Below are positions 32,514-40,954 of a stretch of 64,000 nt of DNA, in pieces. A program made the position numbers and the translations under genes. The first letter of the stretch is position 1; each line of letters begins with the position of its first letter. The stretch lies in NCBI GenBank assembly GCA_963736685.1, contig CAVTPZ010000008.1, positions 5,929 through 69,928 of the forward strand, written 5' to 3'. The notes under the pieces are model-generated. The model was given only the letters and a program-made list of their open reading frames with translations. It had not been told where the DNA came from and searched no databases. This DNA comes from DASUPK01 sp963736685. GTDB lineage: Bacteria; Actinomycetota; Thermoleophilia; Solirubrobacterales; 70-9.

Positions 32514-33896
32514 ATGATTGGATCACGGGCGTGGTTGCCGGAATCCTCCGCGGATCGGGCCGGCTCACCGGTGGTTGACGAGCCGGCCGGGCCGGACCCC
32601 GCCTCGACGCTGCGCAGCAAATCCTTCGTCGCCGTGCTCGTTCTCGCGGCGATCGTGGGGGTGATCGCCTCGCTCGCGGCGTGGTGCTTCCTCGAGCTGA
32701 TCTTCTATATCCAGCAGTGGGTGTTCACCGACATCCCCCATGACATCGGCTATGACCACGGGGCGCCGCTGTGGTGGTATCTACCGGTGCTGGCGTTCGC
32801 CGGGGTGGTCACCGCCTTCGCGATCGCACGCCTGCCGGGCAACGGGGGGCACGTCCCGGCCGAGGGTCTCAAGGCCTCCCCCACCCAGCCCGTCGACCTT
32901 CCCGGCGTGCTGCTTGCGGCCATCGCCTCGATCGGACTCGGGCTGGTGGTCGGCCCAGAGGCACCCCTGATTGCGCTCGGCGGCGGCCTCGGGTTCCTCA
33001 TGGTCCGGGCGATCCGCCCGGATGCGCCGCCCCAGCTCGGCACGTTGCTCGCCACCTCCGCGACCTTTGCCGCCGTGTCATTTCTGTTCGGGTCGCCGAT
33101 CATCGCGGCCGTGATCCTGATCGAGGCGGCCGCGCTCGGGGGATCGCAGATGCGGCTGGTCCTGATTCCGGGCCTGCTCGCCGCCGGGATCGGCTCGCTG
33201 GTTTCGATCGGGATGGGATCGCTGACGGGTCTCAGCACGGCCGACATCTCGCTCAGCCCCCTCCACCTGCCTGCCTTTGCCAGGCCTGACTTCGTCGACT
33301 TCCTCTGGACGATCCCGCTGGCTGCCGTGATCGCGGTGGTCACCTTCATGATCTTTCGCCTGGCCCGAGAGGCGCAGCGCATCGCGACTCCGAGGCCCTT
33401 CATCGTGCTCCCCATCGTCGGGTTGCTCGTCGCGGGTCTTGGAATCGCCTTCCATCAGACGGCCGACCACGGCGTCAACCAGGTTCTCTTCTCCGGTCAG
33501 GACGCGATCGGGCCGCTGGTGGACAACCCGGGCTCCTGGTCCCTGTCGGCACTCGCCCTGCTGATCGCCTTCAAGGGCCTCGCGTACGGCATCTCCCTCG
33601 GCACCTTCCGTGGGGGCCCGACCTTTCCGGCGATGTTCCTCGGTGCGGCCGCCGGCCTGATGGCGGCCCAGCTTCCCGGCTTCGCATTGACACCCGCCGT
33701 TGCGGTCGGCCTGGGGGCGGCGGTGGTCGCCGTGCTCAGATTGCCGCTGTCCGCCGTCGTCCTCGCCACGCTCTTCACAGTGCACACCGGGATCGGCTCA
33801 GGCCCGCTGATCATCGTGGGAGTGGTGGTGGCCTATCTGACGGTCCAGGCACTCGACGCGCGCGTGACATCCTCCGATCCGGCGACGGCGGGCTGA
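32514..33896 (+). CDS. ClC-family chloride channel/antiporter
   Basis: The 460-aa protein has about 10-12 membrane segments. The selectivity regions are recognisable though divergent: GNGGHVPAEGLKA (first loop), GLVVGPEAPLIALGGGLG with the gating Glu near residue 149, and GTFRGGPTFPAMFLGAAAG (third loop). The gating Glu favours H+/Cl- exchange over a pure channel. In E. coli such antiporters support glutamate-decarboxylase-based acid resistance, and gadB lies 5 kb away. The start could also be the GTG at 32570. The next gene begins 1 bp after its stop. Confidence 0.9.
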   Translation: MIGSRAWLPESSADRAGSPVVDEPAGPDPASTLRSKSFVAVLVLAAIVGVIASLAAWCFLELIFYIQQWVFTDIPHDIGYDHGAPLWWYLPVLAFAGVVTAFAIARLPGNGGHVPAEGLKASPTQPVDLPGVLLAAIASIGLGLVVGPEAPLIALGGGLGFLMVRAIRPDAPPQLGTLLATSATFAAVSFLFGSPIIAAVILIEAAALGGSQMRLVLIPGLLAAGIGSLVSIGMGSLTGLSTADISLSPLHLPAFARPDFVDFLWTIPLAAVIAVVTFMIFRLAREAQRIATPRPFIVLPIVGLLVAGLGIAFHQTADHGVNQVLFSGQDAIGPLVDNPGSWSLSALALLIAFKGLAYGISLGTFRGGPTFPAMFLGAAAGLMAAQLPGFALTPAVAVGLGAAVVAVLRLPLSAVVLATLFTVHTGIGSGPLIIVGVVVAYLTVQALDARVTSSDPATAG

Positions 33897-33897
33897 G

Positions 33898-34593
33898 ATG
33901 GACACCATCATCTTCTGGGCGTTCACCGCGGCGTTCAACCCGACCCTCCTCGGAGCGACCACCGTGATGCTGTTGCTCGACCATCCGAAGCGCCTGCTGC
34001 TCGGATACCTGTGCGGCGCGCTGTTCACGAGCCTGACCCTGGGCATGGTGATCGTGTTCGCGGTCGACGGATCCTCGGGAGCGACCAGCACGGCGCAGTC
34101 AACACTCAGCCCGGCCATGGATCTGACGCTCGGCGGCCTGCTGCTCCTGGTGGCCTACCTGATTCGTCCCGGCCACGTTCCTAAGGAGACCGGTCGCCTC
34201 GCCGAGCGTCGCCGTCGGCGCGAGGAGAAGAAGAAGGACAAGGGACCGCCGAAGTGGCAGCAGAAACTGAGCGAGGGCACGGCGAAAACGACCTTCGTCA
34301 TCGGTGCGCTGCTGACTCTCCCCGGCGCCTCTTACATCATCGGCCTGGGCCACATCGCCGACAAGGACGCGAGCGTGGCCGCGACCGTCGCGATGGTCCT
34401 CGGCTTCAACGTGATCATGCTCGCCTTGCTGGAGGTCCCGTTGCTCGCCTTCACCTTTGCGCCCGAGTGGACTCCGGACGCGGTCGACCGGTTCAAGGCC
34501 TGGTTCAACCGCAACTCCAAGGTCCTGGCCTTCCGCGGAGCACTGATCATCGGAGCGCTTCTGATCGTGAAGGGCACGATCGAGCTGCTCTGA
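33898..34593 (+). CDS. GAP/SfLAP-family membrane protein
   Basis: The 231-aa protein has about six membrane helices split by a charged cytoplasmic loop (ERRRRREEKKKDKG): FWAFTAAFNPTLLGATTVMLLLDHPKRLLLGYLCGAL, TFVIGALLTLPGASYIIGLGHI and VMVLGFNVIMLALLEVPLLAF. This is the layout of sulfolipid-1-addressing protein (SfLAP/GAP), linked in mycobacteria to glycolipid export. Here a role in lipid or glycolipid transport is plausible. It is cotranscribed with the ClC gene. Confidence 0.8.
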   Translation: MDTIIFWAFTAAFNPTLLGATTVMLLLDHPKRLLLGYLCGALFTSLTLGMVIVFAVDGSSGATSTAQSTLSPAMDLTLGGLLLLVAYLIRPGHVPKETGRLAERRRRREEKKKDKGPPKWQQKLSEGTAKTTFVIGALLTLPGASYIIGLGHIADKDASVAATVAMVLGFNVIMLALLEVPLLAFTFAPEWTPDAVDRFKAWFNRNSKVLAFRGALIIGALLIVKGTIELL

Positions 34594-34615
34594 CCCGGCC
34601 GCTCGGGCCGGGTCA
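34591..34615. terminator. Bidirectional terminator hairpin
   Basis: A perfect 10-bp stem TGACCCGGCC / GGCCGGGTCA with a 5-base loop begins at the stop codon of the GAP-family gene and lies between it and the convergent small gene at 34634. Confidence 0.7.
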
Positions 34616-34633
34616 GCCAGCCTCCGCCCGGAA

Positions 34634-34804
34634 TCAGTACGCCTCGGCGGCCCCGCCGCGCGGCGCCATCATGGCCCCGATCAACCAGAACACCGGGAAC
34701 GGGATGCCCAGCAGGAACATGACCCAATGGCCCTTCCGGATCGACATGATCCCGAGCGTGACCAGCAGGATGAAGTAGACGATTCCGAGTCCGACCCACA
34801 GCAT
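34634..34804 (-). CDS. 56-aa two-helix membrane protein
   Basis: The ATG at 34804 follows AAGGAG by six bases. The protein has two hydrophobic helices (LWVGLGIVYFILLVTLGIMSI and WVMFLLGIPFPVFWLIGAMM) and ends GGAAEAY. Similar short proteins occur widely in Actinobacteria without known function. It lies downstream of the PAP2 gene and may be translated from the same message. Confidence 0.7.
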   Translation of the reverse strand: MLWVGLGIVYFILLVTLGIMSIRKGHWVMFLLGIPFPVFWLIGAMMAPRGGAAEAY

Positions 34805-34860
34805 CTGAAGCTCCTTCCTTGGATGAATACCGATGGTCGGGGACGATCGGCCCCTCGGGA

Positions 34861-35427
34861 TCACCTCATTGAGATGAAATCCAGCGCTCGGTCGCTGACC
34901 GTCGCCAAGGTGACACCGCAGAGCGCGCCAACGACCACATCCAGCGGATAGTGCACGCCCGTGTGGACCCGCGAATAACCCACCAGCGCCGCCAGGATGG
35001 TCAGTGGTGGGGTCGTCCACGGAAGCACCCGTCCCGCCCCGGTCGCGAACGCGAACGCCGCCGCCGTGTGCCCGGAGGGAAACGAATGGGAGCCGGGCAT
35101 CCGCACACGTCGGCCGGGCGGGACGGAGGCGCCCCTCCGGTCGGGCCGAGCGCGCCGTGAGATCGGCTTGATCGCCACGTTGACGACTGCGGCGGTCAGC
35201 CCGACAGCCGCCATACCGCGAAGAGCAGCTCGGCGGCCGTCCGGGCCTGCTCCGATCGCAAGCGCCGCCGCGCTTGCGATCGAGAGCTTCGAGTAGTCAG
35301 CCGCACGCGACAGACGGCTGAAGAACTGGTCAAGCTTCGGAGTGTCGGTCTCGGCGACCGCTGCGTAGACGGCGGCGTCCAGGCGCCGCATTTCCTCCAG
35401 CGCGGTCGATTCGGAGGGCTTCCTCAC
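34861..35427 (-). CDS. PAP2-family phosphatase
   Basis: The 188-aa membrane phosphatase carries all three acid-phosphatase motifs: KPISRRARP (KxxxxxxRP), SFPSGHT (PSGH) and YSRVHTGVHYPLDVVVGA (SRxxxxxHxxxD). It probably dephosphorylates phosphatidate, undecaprenyl-diphosphate or similar lipids at the membrane. The start is a GTG that overlaps the stop of the amphi-Trp gene (GTGA). The diacylglycerol-kinase-like gene nearby may catalyse the opposite phosphorylation step. Confidence 0.9.
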   Translation of the reverse strand: MRKPSESTALEEMRRLDAAVYAAVAETDTPKLDQFFSRLSRAADYSKLSIASAAALAIGAGPDGRRAALRGMAAVGLTAAVVNVAIKPISRRARPDRRGASVPPGRRVRMPGSHSFPSGHTAAAFAFATGAGRVLPWTTPPLTILAALVGYSRVHTGVHYPLDVVVGALCGVTLATVSDRALDFISMR

Positions 35428-35642
35428 CAGGTGAGCTCGATCTCGAGCTCTCGTTCGTCGGTCTCAAGCTCGAGCTCCACCTTGAGCCGCACCTCGTCGG
35501 GGACGTGCACCTTGATCTTCATGCCGCCCCGCTCGAACTCCAGGTCGTTGTTCTTGGAGAGCATCTCGGCGAAGCGCTTCAGTCTCGCGGCGGCCTCCTC
35601 GCGTGAAACGGTCTCCTTCTGCTCGATCTCCAGGATGTCCAT
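35424..35642 (-). CDS. amphi-Trp domain protein
   Basis: The ATG at 35642 follows AAGGAG by six bases and gives 72 aa. An N-terminal helix (KETVSREEAAARLKRFAEML) is followed by amphipathic strands (LEFERGGMKIKVHVPDEVRLKVELELETDERELEIELTW), ending in the conserved Trp. This is the small amphi-Trp domain seen across bacteria and archaea, of unknown role. Its stop overlaps the PAP2 start. Confidence 0.8.
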   Translation of the reverse strand: MDILEIEQKETVSREEAAARLKRFAEMLSKNNDLEFERGGMKIKVHVPDEVRLKVELELETDERELEIELTW

Positions 35643-35685
35643 CGCTTCTCCTTCCGTCGCTTGATTACTGCTCGATTCCGAGCGC

Positions 35686-37020
35686 TCAAACCGGCACGGG
35701 CGCCCGGCCTGCCGCCACACCCACCAGCGTGCGCACGCCGTCCCAGAATCGCTCCGGGATGGCGGCCGACGGCGAGGCGCCCGGATGGGCGGGCGCGATT
35801 CGAACCCTCAGTGCGCCCGGGCGGATCCTGAAGCGCAGCGGCGGATCGAGTGTCATCGCCTCTCCGTCGACACCAGCGGGGACCGGCCGGCTCGAATCTA
35901 TCTCGAACTCGGTGGCGGTCCACTCACGCCATGGCCTCCGCGGCGGCTCTGAGCCGGCGCCGGGTGGCGCGGAGGCCACCGTGATCCCGAGCACCGCGGC
36001 GTCCATTCGTGGCCGGGTGCCGGAGCCGATCGGCTGACCCAGCCGGTAGCGGTTGTTCGAGATCAGGAGGGCAGCCCCGGAACGCTCCGGCTCGCCATCC
36101 GGCCCAGTCCAGGCCAGGTCCATCCCCTCGCCCCCGGGTCCAAGCGCCTCCGGGACCGTGTCCAGAATCGTTCGAAGCTTCGCGTCGCGGTATTCGTCGC
36201 GCTGCACCGCCTCGGCGTAGAGCCCCAGCGAGACGTTGTTGACGAAGACACGGCCGTTGACCTCGGCCAGATCCACCCGGCGTTCGCCACCCTCAGTGAG
36301 TGCGTCCAGGGCACCGACTACGTCGTCGCGATCGACACCGAGATCGAGCGCGAAGTGGTTTCGGGTACCGGCGGGGATGCATGCGTAGGGCAGGTCCAGC
36401 TCCGAGGCGATGGACGCGACGACCGCCTGCGACCCGTCGCCGCCTGCCATCGCCAGCGCGTCGGCGCCACGCGCAACCGCGTCTCGGACGAGCTTCTCGA
36501 GGTCAGCGCCGCGGGTGAGCTCGACGGAGTCAATTCCGCGCTTGGCCGCCTCGTCGGCGAGCGAGAAGCGCTCCGCCTTGCCACCGCCCGACTTCGGGTT
36601 GTAGAGCAGCACCGGATGGGTGGGAGCGGGTGCTGGGGGCAGTTGGACCCGGACACGAAAGGCCGTTCTGGCGGCGTAGAGGGCCGCACCCAGACCGAGC
36701 ACGATCGCGGCCGCCTGACCGAGGTGGTCACCGTCGGAGACGAGCAGCACGCCCTGGGCGATCACCGCTACGAGCGCCACGCCAAAGCCGATTAGCCGGG
36801 CGATGCCCTGGCGCATCAGGCCATACAGGGCGGCAACGATTGCGATCGCCACACATCCGAGCACGATCAGGCCGCGTGGAAACTCCATCACGACGATCGT
36901 GAGGGCGAGGATCAGGACCGCTGGGGCGAGGACGAGGGCGGCGATCGCCGCCACCCGCTGGCCCGGATTCAGCTGGCGGCCTGAGCGCCGATCTCGATCA
37001 GATCGCTCGGGTGCACCCAT
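35686..37020 (-). CDS. Diacylglycerol kinase-like lipid kinase with N-terminal membrane domain
   Basis: The 444-aa protein has about four N-terminal membrane helices (residues 20-110) and a DAGK catalytic domain from about residue 135: PVLLYNPKSGGGKAERF, ALAMAGGDGSQAVVAS (the GGDGS nucleotide loop) and IPAGTRNHFALDLGV. The C-terminal beta sandwich ends near residue 425. It phosphorylates a membrane lipid, probably diacylglycerol or a related lipid. Its start lies 52 bp inside the upstream DUF6325 gene. Confidence 0.88.
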   Translation of the reverse strand: MGAPERSDRDRRSGRQLNPGQRVAAIAALVLAPAVLILALTIVVMEFPRGLIVLGCVAIAIVAALYGLMRQGIARLIGFGVALVAVIAQGVLLVSDGDHLGQAAAIVLGLGAALYAARTAFRVRVQLPPAPAPTHPVLLYNPKSGGGKAERFSLADEAAKRGIDSVELTRGADLEKLVRDAVARGADALAMAGGDGSQAVVASIASELDLPYACIPAGTRNHFALDLGVDRDDVVGALDALTEGGERRVDLAEVNGRVFVNNVSLGLYAEAVQRDEYRDAKLRTILDTVPEALGPGGEGMDLAWTGPDGEPERSGAALLISNNRYRLGQPIGSGTRPRMDAAVLGITVASAPPGAGSEPPRRPWREWTATEFEIDSSRPVPAGVDGEAMTLDPPLRFRIRPGALRVRIAPAHPGASPSAAIPERFWDGVRTLVGVAAGRAPVPV

Positions 37021-37466
37021 GCGTCAACCAGGTTGTGACCCCCGGCCCGCTCGATTGCGTCTCTGAGGGGAATCGCCCAGCGATGCTCGAGCAGGGCGAT
37101 GCCGGCCGAGGTTCCAGGAGGAATGGCGTCCGCCAGGTACCAGACGTCGTCGGGGTCGAGGACAGAGCCCCGCTCGTCGACCGCCTCCGCCCCGGCCACA
37201 GCGCCGGCCTCCATGCCCTCCTCACCGGCCGCGCCGAGACCCAGCAGCGCACCGGCCAGAGCGCCGAACGCCTCCGCCTCCTCGGCGGGCAGATCGCTGT
37301 GCTCGACGGCCTCGAACTCGCCGTCATCACCTCTCGCGACGAACATCAGGTCGACCAGGCGAACGATGTCGTGCTCCCTGAGCCGGCGGAGCTCCGCGAG
37401 GATCTCGCCGGAGAACTTTCCGTCCTCGAAACCGACCACCAGCAGCTGTACAGGTCCGAATTCCAT
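36969..37466 (-). CDS. DUF6325-like protein
   Basis: The 165-aa protein begins EFGPVQLLVVGFEDGKFSGEILAELRRLREHDIVRLVDLMFVARGDDG. A Gly/Ala-rich hydrophobic centre (GALAGALLGLGAAGEEGMEAGAVAGAEAV) and IPPGTSAGIALLEHRWAIPLRDAIERAGG follow. This matches the DUF6325/DUF1269-like group of membrane-associated small proteins. It follows the SHOCT gene without a gap. Such pairs recur in Actinobacteria, but no function is established. Confidence 0.75.
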   Translation of the reverse strand: MEFGPVQLLVVGFEDGKFSGEILAELRRLREHDIVRLVDLMFVARGDDGEFEAVEHSDLPAEEAEAFGALAGALLGLGAAGEEGMEAGAVAGAEAVDERGSVLDPDDVWYLADAIPPGTSAGIALLEHRWAIPLRDAIERAGGHNLVDAWVHPSDLIEIGAQAAS

Positions 37467-37742
37467 TTAGATCAGCTTCTCCTTCTCGGCTTCGAATTGC
37501 TCGTCGGTGAGGACGCCGGAATCGTGCAGCTCGCCGAGCTTCTTGAGCGCATCGATCCTGTCCATCTCCGACATCTCGCCACCGGACGGCGGGGGTGCTT
37601 GGGCGGGCTGGGCCTGCTGGATCTGGGCGTCCTGCTGTGCCTCGTGCTCCTGAGACTGAGACCGTCGCTTCCCGACCGCGTAGCCGGCGCCGCCGACCAT
37701 CGCAGCGCGCATCAGTGGCCTTCTTCTTCCAACCAATGGCAT
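37467..37742 (-). CDS. SHOCT-domain protein
   Basis: The 91-aa protein has an Arg-rich, mildly hydrophobic N-terminus (RRRPLMRAAMVGGAGYAVGKRR), a Gln/Ala/Pro linker and a C-terminal SHOCT motif: MDRIDALKKLGELHDSGVLTDEQFEAEKEKLI. SHOCT modules are short oligomerisation or C-terminal tags. It is directly upstream of the DUF6325 gene, and the two probably act together. Confidence 0.85.
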   Translation of the reverse strand: MPLVGRRRPLMRAAMVGGAGYAVGKRRSQSQEHEAQQDAQIQQAQPAQAPPPSGGEMSEMDRIDALKKLGELHDSGVLTDEQFEAEKEKLI

Positions 37743-37837
37743 CGCGAATCCTTTCCTTGGTGACCTTCACGGTCATCGAATCGGATGAGCGCATCCGAAG
37801 CATCACTCATTACGGGTGAAATCGCCGGCGGGTCCGA

Positions 37838-38287
37838 TCAGCCGAGAGCTCCGCTGATCTCCCCGATCGCCGCCTTCTCGTCATCGCTGACACGATCGCC
37901 GCTCAGGCCCAGGAAGCCCTCCTTGCGGGCCTCCGCGACGCGCTGCGCGAGCCCGAGGACGAACTTCTTGTACTCGTCGAGCTCCTCCGCCGTGCCCTTC
38001 GACTTGAGCAGGGCGACTGCGTCGGTGATGTTCTTGAGAGAGCCGTCCTTGAGCTCCTCCGGGGTCTTGTAGCGCGTGCGATCCATCTCGGGCTTGGCGG
38101 TGACGATCTCATCGAGCAGCTCACTGTCGCCGTGCTGTTTGCGAGCCTCGGTGTAGGCCTTCGCCATCGAGAAGCTCTCGCGGATGGAGCCGCCGCGGTC
38201 GGACGCGATCACGATCAGCCCCGCGCTGGGCGGACCCTCGAGCACCGTCTTCCATTCTTCCTCTGTGAAATCAGCCTTGCCGGTCAT
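37838..38287 (-). CDS. Conserved helical protein, unknown function
   Basis: The 149-aa soluble protein begins MTGKADFTEEEWKTVLEGPPSAGLIVIASDRGG. It has a mid-section EIVTAKPEMDRTRY and ends in KKFVLGLAQRVAEARKEGF and DEKAAIGEISGALG. The N-terminal 'ADFTEEEW..v..gp..ag..v..sd' pattern is common in uncharacterised actinobacterial stress-associated proteins. A ribosome site (GGAGG) lies just upstream. No catalytic motif can be named. Confidence 0.65.
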   Translation of the reverse strand: MTGKADFTEEEWKTVLEGPPSAGLIVIASDRGGSIRESFSMAKAYTEARKQHGDSELLDEIVTAKPEMDRTRYKTPEELKDGSLKNITDAVALLKSKGTAEELDEYKKFVLGLAQRVAEARKEGFLGLSGDRVSDDEKAAIGEISGALG

Positions 38288-38351
38288 TCATTCCTCCATG
38301 GGTTGATGGCGTGTGACGAGAAGGAATACCGCACCGCAGTAGGTTGGCCGG

Positions 38352-39440
38352 GTGCGAAGCAGGCTCAGAGCCCTCGCCAGCGATGAGGCCCTGCTCGCGC
38401 GCCTCGTGCGCGTCGTCATCTGGGTGGGCGCCGTCGCATTGCTCATGTTCGTCCTTGACCTGCTCGGGATCCCGGTTTCCGACTGGATTCGCTCCCTGCT
38501 CCGGAAGATCCGAGAGATCCCGGCCTGGGCGGTGGTCGCTGGGGTCCTCCTGCAGACCGCCCAGACGACCCTCGCGGCGGTGGCCTGGGTGGCCATCCTG
38601 CGCGCGGCGTATCCGCGGGTTGAGATCACGGTGCGACTGGTCGTTGCCGCCTATGCGACCTCGGTGGCCATGAACAGCTTCCTCCCGGCCAACATCGGCA
38701 CCTGGGTGATGTTGATCATGTTCACGACGGTGATCGCCGGGGCCACCTTCACCGCGATGCTGTCGGGGATCGCGGTCCAGAAGATCCCCTTCTCGATCTT
38801 CAACATCGCCCTCTACCTGTTCCTGTTCCTCTCGGTCGCCGGCTCGTTCTCGATCAAGCTCAGCGGACTGGCCGACCATTGGGTGCTTGCGGTGGCGATC
38901 GCGGCGGGCCTGGTCTTCCTCGCGGTGCTCGCGACTCGGATCTTCCGCGAGCAGTGGCACAAGCTTCGGGAGCAGCTGTTCGTCGGCGGCGCGATTCTCC
39001 GCTCGCCACGCAGGACGCTGCTCGGCGTGGCCCTCCCGGAGCTCGGCAGCTACCTGGCGCGCCTGGGAATCATCGCCGTCTTCCTCGGCGCCTACAGCAT
39101 CCCGGTCACCTTTCACAACGTGGCCTCGGTCACCGCCTCCAATTCGATCTCCAACAGCGTCTCGCTGACGCCCGGTGGCGTGGGCGTCACCCAGGCGATG
39201 AACACCGCGGCGCTCAAGAACCAGGCGAGTGCTCAGGATGCGACCGCGTACTCCGCCTCCCAGCAGCTGATCATCTCGGCCTGGAACGTTGTGTTCGCGG
39301 TGATCATGGTCTCCTGGGTGTTCGGCTGGTCCGGCGGCAAGGACCTGGTGAAGAGCTCCTACGAGCAGGCCAAGGAACGGAGCGCCGAGCTCAAGGAGAA
39401 GCGGCGCACCCGCCGGGATGCCCGGCACGCTGCCGGCTGA
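38352..39440 (+). CDS. Flippase-like (LPG synthase TM-region/YbhN-type) membrane protein
   Basis: The 362-aa protein has about eight membrane helices and the family's PANIGTWVMLIMF and NSVSLTPGGVGVTQAMNTAAL segments (P-x-G-G-x-G near the last helices). It belongs to the lysylphosphatidylglycerol-synthase transmembrane-region/YbhN family, thought to move lipids across the membrane. No synthase domain is fused. The tail is charged (KERSAELKEKRRTRRDARH). It fits the lipid-handling theme of this stretch. Confidence 0.8.
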   Translation: MRSRLRALASDEALLARLVRVVIWVGAVALLMFVLDLLGIPVSDWIRSLLRKIREIPAWAVVAGVLLQTAQTTLAAVAWVAILRAAYPRVEITVRLVVAAYATSVAMNSFLPANIGTWVMLIMFTTVIAGATFTAMLSGIAVQKIPFSIFNIALYLFLFLSVAGSFSIKLSGLADHWVLAVAIAAGLVFLAVLATRIFREQWHKLREQLFVGGAILRSPRRTLLGVALPELGSYLARLGIIAVFLGAYSIPVTFHNVASVTASNSISNSVSLTPGGVGVTQAMNTAALKNQASAQDATAYSASQQLIISAWNVVFAVIMVSWVFGWSGGKDLVKSSYEQAKERSAELKEKRRTRRDARHAAG

Positions 39441-39571
39441 TCGCCAAGTCACCCGGATCGGGGGATGCCGGGCCACCGGCCCGCTGCCACCGTTCCCGGC
39501 GACGCGCATTCGCGCGCCCATCGAGAACACGGCCGCCTTGCGTGGCAGCCGGCAATAGAGAGGAACAACAG

Positions 39572-39958
39572 ATGAGAGGTGCAGGCCGGGCTGCGTTCGC
39601 CGCAGTCCTTCTGCTGATCGTCGGGACCCTGAACATCATCTACGGGATCGGCGCAATCAGTGACGCGAACTTCTACGCCAACGACACGAGGTACATCCTC
39701 ACGAACCTCCACGTCATGGGCTGGGTTCTCGTGATTCTCGGCGTCATCCAGCTCACGGGTGGTTTCTCCCTGATGGCCGGTAACGTGTGGGGTCGGATCA
39801 TCGGGATCATCGGCGGCAGCCTTGGCGCGATCGGCGCGCTGCTTTCGATGGGCGGCTCCCATCCGTTCTGGGAGCTCGGGATCTTTGTGCTCTGCGTCTG
39901 GATCGTCTACGGGATCATCGTCCTCGGCTCCGACGAGCCGTCTGGGACCCGAGCCTGA
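39572..39958 (+). CDS. DUF7144-type four-helix membrane protein (second copy)
   Basis: The ATG at 39572 gives 128 aa. Four helices carry the family pattern: AAFAAVLLLIVGTLNIIYGIGAISDANFY, LHVMGWVLVILGVIQLTGGFSLM, WGRIIGIIGGSLGAIGALLSM and FWELGIFVLCVWIVYGIIVLG. It is a clear relative of the gene at 25334-25768. AGAGGA precedes the start. The function is unknown. Confidence 0.85.
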   Translation: MRGAGRAAFAAVLLLIVGTLNIIYGIGAISDANFYANDTRYILTNLHVMGWVLVILGVIQLTGGFSLMAGNVWGRIIGIIGGSLGAIGALLSMGGSHPFWELGIFVLCVWIVYGIIVLGSDEPSGTRA

Positions 39959-39966
39959 CGAGACTG

Positions 39967-39997
39967 GGAGCCCGGCCGGATCGTCCGGTCGGGCTCC
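39967..39997. terminator. Terminator hairpin
   Basis: A 14-bp stem (GGAGCCCGGCCGGA, loop TCG, TCCGGTCGGGCTCC; one G-T wobble) follows the DUF7144 stop and precedes the convergent DUF5996 stop at 40034. Confidence 0.7.
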
Positions 39998-40033
39998 AGA
40001 GACATCTCCGCACGGTTCCCCGACATGTGACCG

Positions 40034-40954
40034 TCAGTTCACGGGTGGAGGCTCACCCTCGGCGGTTCTCGCCAGGACCGGATCCCATCTGCAGACCTCA
40101 CAGGCGTGACGGAAGGCCGAGTGAGCGAACTCCAGGGCCAGCGCGCCCGGACCTGGGGCCCCCCGAATGTCCTGCCAGTCGAGAACGAACTCGCCGAGGT
40201 CGCCGTCCCAGCGCGCGGCCTCAGGGCTCAGTTGACCGTCCGCAAACCCATCCGGCACAGGGTGCGCGAACGCGTAGAAGGCGGCTCGGCCATAGTTCCT
40301 GTCGCCCGGCCACCAGCCGATCTCGACCAGCTCGGCGTCTCCCGCGTTGCGCGAGATGAAGTCGTCGCCAGGGGGTTCCGCAGGCTTTCCGGAGAAGAGC
40401 GCCACGGCCAGATCGAACGTCCCCCACCACGCGTTGACCGGAGTCGACCGTCCGCGAAACGACGCCCTGAAGGCGCTCAGAACGAGTCCCGCTTGGCTCG
40501 CGGCGGTGAAGTAGCCCGCCGCCTGATCGGAGTCATACGTCGAGTGCTCCGTGTCCTCGTCCAGCGGCACGGTCCACGGAACCTCCTGAGGCGTCGGGTT
40601 GATCCTGACCTCGCCGGCCATGCGCTTCACTGCCTCGAGTGTCTCGCGAGTCACCTCAGCCACCGAGCGATTCGGCGCGAGTGAGATTCTCGTCTCGCGT
40701 CCGTCGCTGTGCTCCACGAACGCCTCGTGCGCCCGCAGGTCGAGTCCCGCGACGATCGCACCGGAGCCGTCCGGGGCCGGGAGGACCGCGGTCTCCCACC
40801 CCCGTGCGCTGAGGCGGAGTGCGGCGTGCTGGAGCTGCGGTTCCGGAGGAGCCAGCTCGACTGCGAGCTTCCCCAGAATCTGGGTGTGGGCGTGAAGGGT
40901 GTCGCAGGTGGCGCTCCACCCCTCGTATGAGAGGGAAGGCCATTGCGAGGTCAC
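40034..40954 (-). CDS. DUF5996 family protein
   Basis: The 306-aa protein has the DUF5996 layout: WPSLSYEGWSATCDTLHAHTQILGKLAVELAP at the start, INPTPQEVPWTVPLDEDTEHSTYD in the middle, then FRGRSTPVNAWWGTFDLAVALFSG and GWWPGDRNYGRAAFYAFAHP. Many conserved Trp, His and Asp residues suggest an enzyme, but the reaction is unknown. It overlaps greA by 4 bp and is likely in the same operon. Confidence 0.85.
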   Translation of the reverse strand: MTSQWPSLSYEGWSATCDTLHAHTQILGKLAVELAPPEPQLQHAALRLSARGWETAVLPAPDGSGAIVAGLDLRAHEAFVEHSDGRETRISLAPNRSVAEVTRETLEAVKRMAGEVRINPTPQEVPWTVPLDEDTEHSTYDSDQAAGYFTAASQAGLVLSAFRASFRGRSTPVNAWWGTFDLAVALFSGKPAEPPGDDFISRNAGDAELVEIGWWPGDRNYGRAAFYAFAHPVPDGFADGQLSPEAARWDGDLGEFVLDWQDIRGAPGPGALALEFAHSAFRHACEVCRWDPVLARTAEGEPPPVN

